DNA of 64,000 bases. Origin: Corynebacterium mustelae. GTDB taxonomy: Bacteria > Actinomycetota > Actinomycetes > Mycobacteriales > Mycobacteriaceae. Shown one piece after another: positions 33,511 to 42,753 of the stretch (the first letter of the stretch is position 1; every line of letters starts with the position of its first letter). The DNA is taken from the NCBI RefSeq assembly GCF_001020985.1, contig NZ_CP011542.1, forward strand, positions 1,426,001 through 1,490,000, read 5' to 3'. A program made the translations under genes and the position numbers. The notes below the pieces were generated by a model that searched no databases, had not been told where the DNA came from, and was given only the letters and a program-made list of their open reading frames with translations.

Positions 33511-34611
33511 CTATTCCGCCAGTCCCGCGTGTTGGAACATGGTGTCAACGACGCTTGCCCAACTGTGTTTTTCGAGTGCGCGCTCTCTAGCTAGCTGACC
33601 ATAGTGGGCGGTCAATTCTGGGCTGTGTGCTAAAGCGTCGATCGCCTGTGCCAGGGCATCGGAATCTGAAGGCGGTACGAGAACACCCACCCCATCAAGC
33701 ACCTTCGGGATTTGGCCGATTTCAGAGGCAACAACGGCAAGACCCGCAGCCATGTATTCATACACTTTCAGTGGTGAAAAATACTCCTGATTTTCGGGAT
33801 AAGGTGCAACGCCGATGCTTGCCCCAGCCAAGTAGCTAGGCATCTCTTCCGGTGCAATCGCACCACAAAATTCCACATCAAGCCCCAATTCGGTGGCTTT
33901 TTTCGTTAAATTTTCCCGTTCGGGGCCGTCACCGATGATGCGTAACTGCCATGGGCGTGTAGCCTGCGCAGCCGCTTCCAGTAATACCGATACGCCGTGC
34001 CACGGTTTCAAGGTGCCGACGAAAATAACCACTGGTGCCTTTGATGGGTCAATTTCTTGAGGGTGGATTCGGTTAACGTTGACCCCGTTCGCGACGGTAA
34101 ACGCAGTTTCCGTATGGGTATGATCTACAACCCACTGCCGAACTGGAACTGACACACAGATTGTGGCAGCTGCAGCTTTTACCTGGTTTTTAAGCGCTGT
34201 ATAGGCGTAGTCTTCTGATACTAATTCGCGGTGGGTACGTTGTTCGTCGATAAGCGGTGCGTTTACCTCAAGGATGCCAGGCAGCGCGCTTTCGGCGATG
34301 ACCGTGCTAAACAGAGAATAACGTTCGTAGATGAGATCGAAGTTTCCAGCAGAAATAAGCTCAATGAAGCGGGTGCTGGCATCAATTTGGGCTTGCTCTC
34401 GTGCCGCAGCATCGTCTTTAGCCACCGGAATTTCAACGACATCTAGGTCTGTTAGATCGGCAGGAACATCCGCGCCGCGTTTGGTGGTGAAAACTGTGAC
34501 ATTATGGCCGCGTGCGAGCATTTCACGCACGACTTCTTGGATATGAACGCTAGCCCCTTTAGTCCCAAAAACGGGAATGCCAGGGTCAACGCTGACGTAT
34601 GCAATATTCAT
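33511..34611 (-). CDS. GT4-family glycosyltransferase
   Basis: A 366-residue GT-B glycosyltransferase. The N-terminal Rossmann domain begins with GTKGASVHIQEVVREM, the acceptor-side glycine loop. The C-terminal domain has VIFVGTLKPWHGVSVLLEAA (about residues 191-210), IIGDGPERENL (about 221-231) and SIGVAPYPENQEYFSPLKVYEYMAAGLAVVAS (about 261-292), which contains the E-x7-E nucleotide-sugar binding motif in variant form. It is cytoplasmic. It follows the preceding GT4 gene after 3 bases and precedes the ABC exporter after 8, with overlapping ribosome sites. Confidence 0.8.
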   Translation of the reverse strand: MNIAYVSVDPGIPVFGTKGASVHIQEVVREMLARGHNVTVFTTKRGADVPADLTDLDVVEIPVAKDDAAAREQAQIDASTRFIELISAGNFDLIYERYSLFSTVIAESALPGILEVNAPLIDEQRTHRELVSEDYAYTALKNQVKAAAATICVSVPVRQWVVDHTHTETAFTVANGVNVNRIHPQEIDPSKAPVVIFVGTLKPWHGVSVLLEAAAQATRPWQLRIIGDGPERENLTKKATELGLDVEFCGAIAPEEMPSYLAGASIGVAPYPENQEYFSPLKVYEYMAAGLAVVASEIGQIPKVLDGVGVLVPPSDSDALAQAIDALAHSPELTAHYGQLARERALEKHSWASVVDTMFQHAGLAE

Positions 34612-34614
34612 GTT

Positions 34615-35823
34615 TTAAGCTCCTTGGGCGGATTCCCACTGCGACAATGTTCGAGCTTGGCTCAAGCTGTCAAAGTGCTTTTCGACGAGTAACCGGGCGT
34701 TTCTACTTAAAGCGAGACCATCTACCTCACCAGTTGCGCACTTTTCTAGGGCTTCTGCGAGGGCAGGAACATTGCCGGGTTCAAGAAGCAGTCCAGTGTC
34801 GTCATTGCGGACAACCTCCGGAATTCCGGTTACGGCTGTAGAAATAACGGGAGTGCCACAGGCCATTGACTCTAAGATCACGGTGGGTAACCCGTCGATA
34901 TTGCCATCGGTACCTGGCACACAAGGCGCTGCAAAAACGTGGCATCGGCGCAGCAAATCACGCACTTCTTCTTGGTTTAGTGGTCCCAACATGGAGATGG
35001 AATCTTTAAGATCAAGATCCTTGATTTTCTGGGATAGTTCTTCCTTTAACTCGCCACTACCACCAAGGAAGATCTCTAATGGTATGCCTTTTTCTTTCAG
35101 CATTGCCGCGGCTTCGATTAGGTCGCCAAATCCTTTCTTCGGCACCAAACGTCCCACAGCCGCGACTTTGAGCGGTTCAGACAACTCAGGCGGCTTATGG
35201 TACGGGAAGCGATCAAGCTCCAATGCGTTGTATTGGAGGCTAATGTTTGCACCCGTGCCGTCAAGAACCTGTTGCAAGTAGTTGTGATTGTATTGACTGA
35301 TCGCAATAACCCGATCTGCATCAGCACAGATACGACGTAGCCAGTCCATGTTCACGCTATTGTGGAAAATATCTTTGGCATGTGTGGTTACCGTGTACGG
35401 AATGCCAGTCAGCCGAGAGGCGACCCAAGCCATGCGGCCAGCAAGCGCTGCGAAATGCGCATGGAGATGGGTAATTCCTTCTTCCTTGGCCTTTATCGCT
35501 AGCTCTATACCTTGAGAAACATCACTGAAACCTAACGTGGCAAGCTTAGGAAGAATTTTGTGGAAATTCTGCGCAATTTCGGGGTCCTTGATGGCACCGC
35601 CGATGCGCAGCCAGAAATCCTCTGCACCGAATGGTCGACCTATCCATTTCACCTCGGCGCGTACCCGAGCTAATTCTGGATGGAAGCGAGCATCGGTGGT
35701 GGGGCGAAGTGCGAAGATAGTCAGTTCGTCACCAATTGCCTCACGTGCAAGGATTTCTGTGACGATAAAAGTTTCGGAGAACCGAGGATAGACCTTGAGC
35801 ACATAGCCTATGCGACCAGTCAT
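34615..35823 (-). CDS. GT4-family glycosyltransferase
   Basis: A 402-residue GT-B glycosyltransferase similar in type to colanic-acid and exopolysaccharide transferases. Motifs include HLHAHFAALAGRMAW (about residues 119-133), AVGRLVPKKGFGDLIEAA (about 223-240), and a C-terminal PCVPGTDGNIDGLPTVILESMACGTPVIST segment (about 311-340) with the conserved E of the family. Its ATG overlaps the stop of the upstream COG4671-like gene as ATGA. Donor and acceptor are unknown. Confidence 0.8.
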   Translation of the reverse strand: MTGRIGYVLKVYPRFSETFIVTEILAREAIGDELTIFALRPTTDARFHPELARVRAEVKWIGRPFGAEDFWLRIGGAIKDPEIAQNFHKILPKLATLGFSDVSQGIELAIKAKEEGITHLHAHFAALAGRMAWVASRLTGIPYTVTTHAKDIFHNSVNMDWLRRICADADRVIAISQYNHNYLQQVLDGTGANISLQYNALELDRFPYHKPPELSEPLKVAAVGRLVPKKGFGDLIEAAAMLKEKGIPLEIFLGGSGELKEELSQKIKDLDLKDSISMLGPLNQEEVRDLLRRCHVFAAPCVPGTDGNIDGLPTVILESMACGTPVISTAVTGIPEVVRNDDTGLLLEPGNVPALAEALEKCATGEVDGLALSRNARLLVEKHFDSLSQARTLSQWESAQGA

Positions 35824-36992
35824 GACATTACCTCCACCCGGTCACTGCTAAACAGCTCTGCCGTAAACTCTGCGGCTTTAGTAAGTCCTTTTCGGGACAC
35901 TGATGAGCGGTTAACGGTACGAGTAACTGCAGTTTTGACCCATTCACTGAGCCCTTGGGTTTCCAAATCCTTCATTCGGGTGTATTCGACCATCCCGACT
36001 GTTGCGAGAGAGCGGGCCCGAATCAATTGCTCTAGGCGGGGCACTTCACGAGGGACGATCATCGCGGGGGTGTCGGTGGCTAAGATTTCCGCGATGGTGT
36101 TGTAGCCACCCATTGAGATAACAGCCGAAGCTCGATCAATCTGGCTAGCTAACCCTGGCCATGACTTAATTACTTTTACCTCCGGCCGGTTCTCGGCCGC
36201 GCGGGTAAGTAACTCAAATTGGTGCTCGTCCAGTTGGGGGCCAGCTACCACTACATGCTGGTGTCCTGCTGGCACCGCAATATCTACTGCTATTCGGGCA
36301 AGCCCGAAACCGTCTTCACCGCCTCCAACTGTGGTGAGAATGAAAGGCTTTGCCGCGATGTCGGAATTTCGGTCAGTGATGTTTCGACCTTTGGATAAAT
36401 AACCCGTGAACTTCACTTTGTCCGCCAACGCCAGAGGTATTTCGCCAGAAACTACTGGATCATGGACGTGTTTGTCGCCGTACACCCAAATCGCGTCGAT
36501 GAGGTCATAAACTATGTCAATGTCGCCGAGTCGATCCCATTCCGCGAGCGCAACTTCGGGGGAATCAAGGATCTCGCGCATCCCCAGAACTATATGTGTG
36601 TCAGGGTGACTTTGTTTCAACGCGATCAGTGGTGCCTTTAGCTCTTGCCACACCCCAAAGATATGCCGATCAACTACCACGATGTCGGGCTGGAAGCTTA
36701 ACAGTGTGGCGGAAATTATCGCGGAGCGTAGTTCGATGAGTCGCGAAGTCTCTTCATTGAGATTGCGCGCTTGATAGCCGTTTTCGCCCTTGGAAATGCC
36801 AGGTACCGCCACCCAATCAAAACCGGCTGGCAGCGGGAATAAATGAGAAGGTGCGAGACCGGATAGCAGTAATCCAGACACGTTTGGGATCGTTTTGGCT
36901 ATGTGATGCGCGATCGCTAAATTACGGCGCACGTGGCCTAGTCCTTGCGAATCGTGACTATACATAAGCACACGAATGGGGGTGGAGGTCAT
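35820..36992 (-). CDS. MurG/GT28-like predicted glycosyltransferase (COG4671-like)
   Basis: A 390-residue protein, first gene of the operon. The N-terminus has MYSHDSQGLGHVRRNLAIAH (about residues 9-28), the G-x-GH-x-x-R loop typical of MurG-like and COG4671 glycosyltransferases. The C-terminal half has ILTTVGGGEDGFGLA (about 219-233), VVVAGPQLD, then WPGLASQIDRASAVISMGGYNTIAEIL (about 280-306), the glycine-rich nucleotide-sugar site of the GT28 C-terminal domain. The promoter must lie in the AT-rich region 36993-37450. Confidence 0.75.
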   Translation of the reverse strand: MTSTPIRVLMYSHDSQGLGHVRRNLAIAHHIAKTIPNVSGLLLSGLAPSHLFPLPAGFDWVAVPGISKGENGYQARNLNEETSRLIELRSAIISATLLSFQPDIVVVDRHIFGVWQELKAPLIALKQSHPDTHIVLGMREILDSPEVALAEWDRLGDIDIVYDLIDAIWVYGDKHVHDPVVSGEIPLALADKVKFTGYLSKGRNITDRNSDIAAKPFILTTVGGGEDGFGLARIAVDIAVPAGHQHVVVAGPQLDEHQFELLTRAAENRPEVKVIKSWPGLASQIDRASAVISMGGYNTIAEILATDTPAMIVPREVPRLEQLIRARSLATVGMVEYTRMKDLETQGLSEWVKTAVTRTVNRSSVSRKGLTKAAEFTAELFSSDRVEVMS

Positions 36993-37555
36993 GGTGATGA
37001 GCCTTATCTAAAGAATCCTGCACCTTGAGGTTTGGTGCAGTGGTGGAAAGTGGGATAAACGCTAATAAATGAACGTTTTTACGTTTTAAATGATTTTTCT
37101 AATTAATCAGACGTCTGCTGATAGTTTAAGTAGATCATTTGCGTACGTGCAAATTCGCTTTTGTGCAACATGAAAGCCGGATACTGTCTGCTGTACCAAT
37201 GAAATCTGCCGTTCTTCCAGCTCAGGGGCTATTATTTATATGATTATTTGGTATCGCTTACCAATATTTACGTTTTTGGCTTTGGTCTGATGACCGGCAA
37301 TTATGAAGTGAAAGTGAACCAAAAATGAAGAATGTGATGTTCAGCATATTAGTGGAGTTTTTGGTCGAATCGGCGTAACCTGTGTTGCCGCGTTATTGAT
37401 AACGCTTTTTTAGTTGGAGATTTCTACTTCATTTCTTCCAATAAAAGAATCAATAAGAGGGGCCCGTAGCCTCACTCAATTATGCGAAGCATTTAGTGCT
37501 GAAATTCCTGGGGGATCATGCAAACCTACAACAAGACGTGCAACCAGAATGGGTA

Positions 37556-37635
37556 TCTGAACCCAACTCGACTTATTCCCGGTGTGGTAGTCGGAATCGT
37601 CGTCTGGAAAAGGGATAGGTCGAGTCGGGTTCAGA
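37556..37635. repeat. hairpin element, unit 3
   Basis: The left arm (37556-37580) and right arm (37612-37635) are inverted copies with three differences over about 25 bases. The inner AACTCGACTTATTCCC / GGGATAGGTCGAGT is shared with the units at 27.9 and 28.2 kb. The outer TCTGAACCC / GGGTTCAGA is different from them but is itself complementary. Confidence 0.7.
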
Positions 37636-37793
37636 GTCAAAGGGTGGCGACGCACCCTGAGGTGGACAGCAAGCTGGGCAGCGGTTGCGGCAGGTGCCGC
37701 GTATACCCTCGGCCTGCATTCGGATGGCACCGTCATTTGCGTGGGTGATAATTCCTGCAGGCAGTGCGATGCTGGAATGAGGTAAAGAGCATT

Positions 37794-37806
37794 GCTTGTC
37801 GACGCC
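37794..37806 (-). repeat. dispersed 13-mer, copy 7
   Basis: GCTTGTCGACGCC, reverse complement of GGCGTCGACAAGC, intergenic. Confidence 0.8.
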
Positions 37807-37910
37807 GCAAGCACCACCCGTGGTTCATGGGTATCCTGCCGCTGCGGAAAACCTGGTGCCGCATAGGAACGTACTTCGATAGAGCTTAAGGTGACTACAT
37901 GACACCTGTT

Positions 37911-37923
37911 GGCGTCGAAAAGC
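37911..37923 (+). repeat. dispersed 13-mer, copy 8
   Basis: Exact GGCGTCGAAAAGC, intergenic, 105 bases after copy 7 in the opposite orientation. Confidence 0.8.
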
Positions 37924-38045
37924 CAGGTCCCGCGAATATATTGTTGTTTTAAGCACACCGGTTTGGGTGTGCGATATTTATCGGCTCTCGTTACTGTGGT
38001 GAACTAAGGCAACAGGAAATCAGATGCGCATAAAGGAAAATCTAT

Positions 38046-38801
38046 ATGACTTTGTCCATTGTGGAACATGTTGCCGAGGTTGAATCGCAGCTTGGCTGCC
38101 CACTGCCCCAGGATTATCGGGAGTATCTTCTTAATTCAGAAAATGCGAATTCTGCTATCACCAGGTTCTTTATGAAACCCGATGAGCGGCTACATTGGGG
38201 AGCCGATTTCCCGTTCGCGGCCAATAACCCACCGATGTGGGAGAATCCTGACTTTGTCGCAGGATTTGAAGAACTAGAAGACGAAGCAGAAATTGACCAG
38301 CTGTACGACAAACTGGGGGAATATCTTACGCAGCGATATGAAAAACCGGCTACCCAGGGTGTTGTGTTTGTTAGTGATGAAGGCTGCGGGGAATACACCA
38401 TTTTTGTTTTGCGGGGCGTGTCACGCGGCCAACTGTGGTGTTTTGATGTCAGCTACGAGGGGGCACTGATCACGCCACGTCTGCATCCAGTAACTAGGCA
38501 ACCACTGGATTTTTCTCAGTGGTTGGGATTGCAGCGTGATCCGTATCGGTTGACTGCGGTGCCGAAAAAGCAAGCAGGAGGGTTAAGTTTCGCTCGAATC
38601 AGTGGTGAAGGGAAGACCGCTATGCGGTATCATCTCGCCCGAGGGGAATTAACGGGGATTACCGAAACACAGATCGCGAAATTGAAGCGGGTCGCGGATA
38701 TCCCAGAAACAGCCAAGTTCTTAGATCCTTACACCAATACCTGGCAACCGCTGCGCGTTGGATACCCAGTAACGTGGTCATACGGTATTACCAAGGTTTA
38801 A
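38046..38801 (+). CDS. SMI1/KNR4 (SUKH) family protein, paralogue of 2317
   Basis: A 251-residue protein with the SUKH signature LGCPLPQDYREYLL and an N-x-E-N-A element (about residues 16-35). It matches the gene at 2317 along the whole length. The match is strongest in PRLHPVTRQPLDFSQWLGLQ, DPYRLTAVPKKQ, EGKTAMRYHLARGELTGI and FLDPYTNTWQPLRVGYPV. Unlike its relatives it stands alone, next to the saccharide operon, without a DUF6493-like partner. AAAGGAAAA precedes the ATG. A terminator follows at 38847. Confidence 0.75.
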   Translation: MTLSIVEHVAEVESQLGCPLPQDYREYLLNSENANSAITRFFMKPDERLHWGADFPFAANNPPMWENPDFVAGFEELEDEAEIDQLYDKLGEYLTQRYEKPATQGVVFVSDEGCGEYTIFVLRGVSRGQLWCFDVSYEGALITPRLHPVTRQPLDFSQWLGLQRDPYRLTAVPKKQAGGLSFARISGEGKTAMRYHLARGELTGITETQIAKLKRVADIPETAKFLDPYTNTWQPLRVGYPVTWSYGITKV

Positions 38802-38846
38802 GCACTTGTAATGTGAGAGCAAGTCCTGGGGGCAAAGCGAGTGGAA

Positions 38847-38880
38847 ACACCGGAGTAGTTGCAGTCTATTCCGGTGTCTT
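38847..38880. terminator. terminator between convergent genes
   Basis: ACACCGGA and TCCGGTGT pair across 15 bases and are followed by CTTTAT. It lies between the SUKH gene and the convergent lipoprotein gene and may serve both. Confidence 0.6.
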
Positions 38881-38908
38881 TATGTAATCGTGGGATAGGA
38901 ATACGGGT

Positions 38909-39880
38909 TTATTTCTCCGGCATTACGGAAGAATGATGGCTGGAAATCTTCCATTGGTTGCCATCCCATTTGTAGGTGTAAGTAAAACGTGCCGCTGCGG
39001 AAGCTCCGTCCGCATACGCGAAGGTATATAGTCCGGAGTCGGTCGCGGTGTTGCAGCCGCGAGTAATCCAACGTTGATTGATAGTTCCTACGGGTTTCTT
39101 CTCAAGGAAGTGTTCGAAGTAATCCTCCTTTTCTGTTTTTGTAAACCGCGTTTTATTGGAGACGGTGGGGAGCAGGATAGAATCCTCGCCGTATAATTCC
39201 GCAACTTGGCCAGCGTCTCCGCTTTCTAATGCGGCGTTCCAGGTATCAAATAACCCGGTAATATCTGAGTCCTCTGCGACTACACAGTTCTCGCCGCCAA
39301 GATCGGGTTTCGGCGAAGCAGTAATTCCGGTTGCGGCAGGCTGATTAGTATCAGCGCCTTCTTCTGGCATGACGGATGAGTGATGGGTGGTGATTTTCCA
39401 TTCGTCATCTTCAAGCTGATATATAAACGTGTACCGCGCTGGAACCTTGCTGCCATCGGCATAGGTGAATGTGTAGGTACCAGCATCGATAGCTTGGTTG
39501 CAGTCGATCTCGATCCAGCGTTCGTTTACAACTGCTGACGGTTTCTTTTCGAGCCAATGTGTGAAGTAGTCCTCTTTTTCCTCAGGCGTGAGTCGTACTT
39601 GATTTGAGACGGTGGGCAGCAATACGGATTCTAGGGCGTAGTTTTCTACTACTTTCTTTGCATCACCGCTTTCTAAATCTGCATTCCATTGGTCGAATAG
39701 GGCGGCGATGTCTGTTTCGGTGGTAGCTTCGCAGGACTCGTCTTCAAGGCCGTTTAAGGCGGCGGATGTAGTGGCGTCAGGAAGGCTGCTAACGGTTGAG
39801 TCCACGGAGTTGGTTTCGCTACATCCGGGCAGAAAGAGCGCCAACCCCAGTATGCAACTGATAATGAGTTTTGGCTTCAT
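38909..39880 (-). CDS. lipoprotein with two tandem NTF2-like (SnoaL/SgcJ-type) domains
   Basis: A 323-residue exported lipoprotein. The signal peptide (residues 1-20) ends in the lipobox LPGC. Two repeats of about 120 residues follow (about 50-170 and 195-320). They share D-I-x-x-LFD-x-WNA-x-LESGDA, a V-LLPTVSN element, EKEDYF-x-H-x-LEKKP, RWI-x-x-x-CN, and a final W-K-I-x-x-HHSSVMPE. The pattern is that of DUF4440/CaMKII-association NTF2-like domains of the SgcJ/EcaC type. These are small cone-shaped folds that bind or transform small ligands. The internal duplication is clear at protein level. Function is unknown. Confidence 0.75.
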   Translation of the reverse strand: MKPKLIISCILGLALFLPGCSETNSVDSTVSSLPDATTSAALNGLEDESCEATTETDIAALFDQWNADLESGDAKKVVENYALESVLLPTVSNQVRLTPEEKEDYFTHWLEKKPSAVVNERWIEIDCNQAIDAGTYTFTYADGSKVPARYTFIYQLEDDEWKITTHHSSVMPEEGADTNQPAATGITASPKPDLGGENCVVAEDSDITGLFDTWNAALESGDAGQVAELYGEDSILLPTVSNKTRFTKTEKEDYFEHFLEKKPVGTINQRWITRGCNTATDSGLYTFAYADGASAAARFTYTYKWDGNQWKISSHHSSVMPEK

Positions 39881-40075
39881 GGGAGACCCCTTTGGGTGGC
39901 GGATAAAAATAATAAAACATTATCAAAGTTATATTCTTATTATATAGCAGTATTGCTGTAGGCTTAATGTTTTGCGAAGGAAACTGCCTGATTGTGGGCA
40001 TTGTCACCGTTCCAATTGCTTTTCGACGATCGTCCGTGGCCAGAAAGCTGTGTTTTCCGCATGGGCGCTAGCGCG

Positions 40076-40081
40076 TAGAAT
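40076..40081 (+). promoter_or_regulatory. -10 box for a leaderless MFS transcript
   Basis: TAGAAT ends 7 bases before the ATG at 40089, so transcription probably begins at the start codon. Confidence 0.5.
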
Positions 40082-40088
40082 CACTGCA

Positions 40089-41495
40089 ATGACAAATCCT
40101 GAATCGACACCCGTTACGAGTGAGACTCATGCGTGGAAAGCGCTAGGGGCGTTATGCATTGGGTTCTTTATGATCCTGCTGGATCAAACCGTTGTGGCAG
40201 TTGCGACTCCACAGCTGCAATCGCAGCTAGGTGCATCACTTAATCATGTGGTGTGGGTAACTAGTATTTATCTATTATTCTTCGCGGTTCCGTTATTGGT
40301 CTCTGGGCGGTTAGGCGATAGATTTGGTCAACGGAACGTATATCTAGTGGGGCTGACCATATTTACATTAAGTTCGTTAGCATGTGGACTATCACCGACC
40401 GTCGAAATGCTCATTCTATCCCGTGCCATGCAGGGACTAGGCGGCGCACTCATGGGGCCGCAAACCATGAGCGTGGTCAATAAACTTTTTGCTCGGAATC
40501 GTCGCGGCGCCGCAATGGGGGTATGGGGAGCAGTGGCGGGGCTGGCATCGTTATTAGGGCCGATTGTAGGTGGGCTCATTGTTGGAACTATTGGTTGGCA
40601 GTGGGTGTTCTTTATCAATGTGCCACTGGGAATACTATCTTTCGTCTTGGTTTATCTTTGGGTACCTACATTTGAATTAACCACCGGGAAACTGGATTTC
40701 CTCAGCGTGATCGTATCAATCGCGGCCATGAGTGCACTTGTATTCGCCGTGCAACAAGGCCCAGAACTTGGTTGGCCGACATGGATTTGGGGCTTGTTGG
40801 TACTTGGCATCGTACTCATTGGGCTTTTTATCTGGCTGCAAAAAACCGCAGACCGCCGTGATTCTGCCGCGCTGATCCCCCTGTCTATATTCAATATCAA
40901 GAACTTTTCCCTAGGTGCATTTTCAATCTCTGCGATGGGATTCGCAATTGGTGGCGTAATGCTGCCCATCATGTTGTTTTTACAGCAAGGCCACGGGCTT
41001 TCTGCGGAACAGGCCGGATTCATGCTGGTTCCGATGGCTATACTGTCGGGCGGCTTGGCACCATGGGTGGGCAAACAATCTGACCGAATGCACCCACGAA
41101 TCCTGTCAATGATCGGATTCGGCTGTATGCTGCTTGCTGCCGTCTCGCTAGTCATAGTCATGCGTGACGGGGTGGACATGTGGTGGATTCTTATTCCAAT
41201 TGTTCTTCTGGGCTTCGGGAATGGATTTGTGTGGTCGCCAAATTCCGCAACCAGTTTGCGGGATCTACCGGTTCACCAGATTGGGGCAGCTTCAGGCGTT
41301 TATAACACCACACGGCAACTGGGTTCCGTCATGGGGGCAGCAGCAGTCGGGGCAGCTATGCAGATTGGTGTTGCCAACACGGATTTTGCCACTGCGATGG
41401 GCAATTCAATCATTGTCGTGGCGGTGGTTCTGTTTACTGGGCTGATAGCCGTGTCCCGTTTTGAAAACAAAGTGCACACCCGTGAAGCGTCGTAA
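40089..41495 (+). CDS. DHA2-family MFS drug exporter (EmrB/QacA type)
   Basis: A 468-residue inner-membrane proton antiporter with about 14 helices. FFMILLDQTVVAVATPQLQ (about residues 23-41) is the helix 1 motif of the DHA2 family (LD-x-T-x-V-N/A-V-A-P). GRLGDRFGQRNVYLVGL (about 72-88) is the MFS motif A, and AVAGLASLLGPIVGGLI (about 143-159) is motif C of antiporters. The start at 40089 is supported by the -10 box 7 bases upstream; the longer upstream frame has no protein-like features. Confidence 0.85.
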   Translation: MTNPESTPVTSETHAWKALGALCIGFFMILLDQTVVAVATPQLQSQLGASLNHVVWVTSIYLLFFAVPLLVSGRLGDRFGQRNVYLVGLTIFTLSSLACGLSPTVEMLILSRAMQGLGGALMGPQTMSVVNKLFARNRRGAAMGVWGAVAGLASLLGPIVGGLIVGTIGWQWVFFINVPLGILSFVLVYLWVPTFELTTGKLDFLSVIVSIAAMSALVFAVQQGPELGWPTWIWGLLVLGIVLIGLFIWLQKTADRRDSAALIPLSIFNIKNFSLGAFSISAMGFAIGGVMLPIMLFLQQGHGLSAEQAGFMLVPMAILSGGLAPWVGKQSDRMHPRILSMIGFGCMLLAAVSLVIVMRDGVDMWWILIPIVLLGFGNGFVWSPNSATSLRDLPVHQIGAASGVYNTTRQLGSVMGAAAVGAAMQIGVANTDFATAMGNSIIVVAVVLFTGLIAVSRFENKVHTREAS

Positions 41496-41659
41496 AGCAT
41501 AACCAATTACTGACACCCAATCGTGGCTAATGCATAACAGGAGTAATAATTTTTAGTGCGAGAAAACTCACAATCGAATATTGGTGCGGATCGATTAAAA
41601 GCCCTTGTCACTGGCTCACGATTGACATTTCCGATCGGGCAAAACAAAAGAAAGTGGAC

Positions 41660-41665
41660 TAGGAT
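41660..41665 (+). promoter_or_regulatory. -10 box for a leaderless pfkA transcript
   Basis: TAGGAT ends 7 bases before the ATG at 41673, with no good ribosome site between. Confidence 0.5.
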
Positions 41666-41672
41666 TTAACTC

Positions 41673-42701
41673 ATGCGTATTGCCACACTGACCTCCGGTG
41701 GTGACTGCCCCGGCTTGAATGCTGTTATCCGCGGAATCGTCCGCACCGCAACTGAATATGGTTCCACAGTGGTGGGCTACCAGGACGGTTGGGTCGGTCT
41801 GATGGATGATCGCCGCACCCAACTCTACGATGACGAAAGCATCGACCGTATCCTGCTTCGCGGCGGCACCATCCTAGGTACAGGTCGGCTACACCCCGAC
41901 GCATTCAAACACGGCTTGGAAGAGATCAAAGAAAACCTCGCAGATGCCGGAATTGATGCGCTCATTCCAATCGGCGGCGAAGGTACACTCAAAGGTGCAA
42001 AATGGCTGGCGGATAACGGAATTCCGGTAGTTGGTGTGCCAAAAACCATCGATAACGACGTTAACGGCACTGACTACACTTTCGGCTTTGACACCGCCGT
42101 ATCCGTGGCAACCGATGCCATTGATCGGCTACACACCACCGCTGAATCCCATAACCGTGTGATGATTGTTGAGGTTATGGGACGTCACGTCGGCTGGATT
42201 GCATTACACGCAGGCATGGCGGGTGGCGCACACTACATTGTTATCCCAGAAGCACCATTCGACATTGCTGAGATCTGCAAGGCAATGGAACGCCGTTTCC
42301 AAATGGGGGAGAAGTACGGAATTATCGTCGTAGCCGAAGGCGCTTTGCCTAAGCCTGGCACCATGGATTTCGCCGAAGGTGAAGTGGACCAATTCGGCCA
42401 CCAGGTATTCAATGGAATCGGCCAGGTGATTGGCGAAGAAATCAAGCGGCGGCTAGGCCACGATGTGCGCACCACAGTTCTAGGCCACATTCAACGTGGC
42501 GGTACGCCAACCGCATTCGATCGAGTGCTGGCAACCCGGTACGGTGTACATGCCGCACGAGCGTGCCATAACGGTGATTTTGGCAAGTGCGTGGCTCTGC
42601 GCGGCGAGCATATTGAACTCATCGAGCTTGAGGAGGCTGTCGGCAAGCTCAAGACGGTATCTCCAGGGCGCTATCGCACCGCACAGGCGTTGTTTGGATA
42701 G
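41673..42701 (+). CDS. pfkA: 6-phosphofructokinase
   Basis: A 342-residue glycolytic enzyme, ATP-type by motif. Landmarks: [16 protein letters not shown] (about residues 6-21), [13 protein letters not shown] (about 101-113), [20 protein letters not shown] with the catalytic aspartates (about 124-143), and [15 protein letters not shown] (about 168-182) for fructose-6-phosphate binding. Length and motifs fit the actinobacterial group III enzymes. The gene stands alone between the exporter and a hairpin terminator, and the order pfkA-gatB-lysEG-ilvD agrees with Corynebacterium chromosomes. Confidence 0.95.
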   Translation: MRIATLTSGGDCPGLNAVIRGIVRTATEYGSTVVGYQDGWVGLMDDRRTQLYDDESIDRILLRGGTILGTGRLHPDAFKHGLEEIKENLADAGIDALIPIGGEGTLKGAKWLADNGIPVVGVPKTIDNDVNGTDYTFGFDTAVSVATDAIDRLHTTAESHNRVMIVEVMGRHVGWIALHAGMAGGAHYIVIPEAPFDIAEICKAMERRFQMGEKYGIIVVAEGALPKPGTMDFAEGEVDQFGHQVFNGIGQVIGEEIKRRLGHDVRTTVLGHIQRGGTPTAFDRVLATRYGVHAARACHNGDFGKCVALRGEHIELIELEEAVGKLKTVSPGRYRTAQALFG

Positions 42702-42719
42702 CATCCGGCACAACCCCGC

Positions 42720-42745
42720 AACCCCCGAATTTTTGTTCGGGGGTT
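42720..42745. terminator. hairpin between convergent pfkA and DUF4241 gene
   Basis: AACCCCCGAA and TTCGGGGGTT pair perfectly around TTTTTG. No long T run follows, so its strength is uncertain. Confidence 0.55.
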
Positions 42746-42753
42746 AACGTGGT

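Larger units (their letters stand above)
36993..38045. other. long AT-rich intergenic region with hairpin and two 13-mers
   Basis: About 1050 bases. The left half (37030-37450) is strongly AT-rich and likely contains the promoter of the saccharide operon. The right half contains the hairpin at 37556-37635 and two exact 13-mers in opposite orientation (37794-37806, 37911-37923). A 160-codon minus-strand frame at 37476-37958 crosses the hairpin and both 13-mers and has no protein-like features, so it is not called. Confidence 0.5.

Noticed and set aside
37476..37958. 160-codon minus-strand frame in the long spacer
   Set aside because: It runs through the hairpin and two dispersed 13-mers and has no family-like sequence; openness is probably chance.
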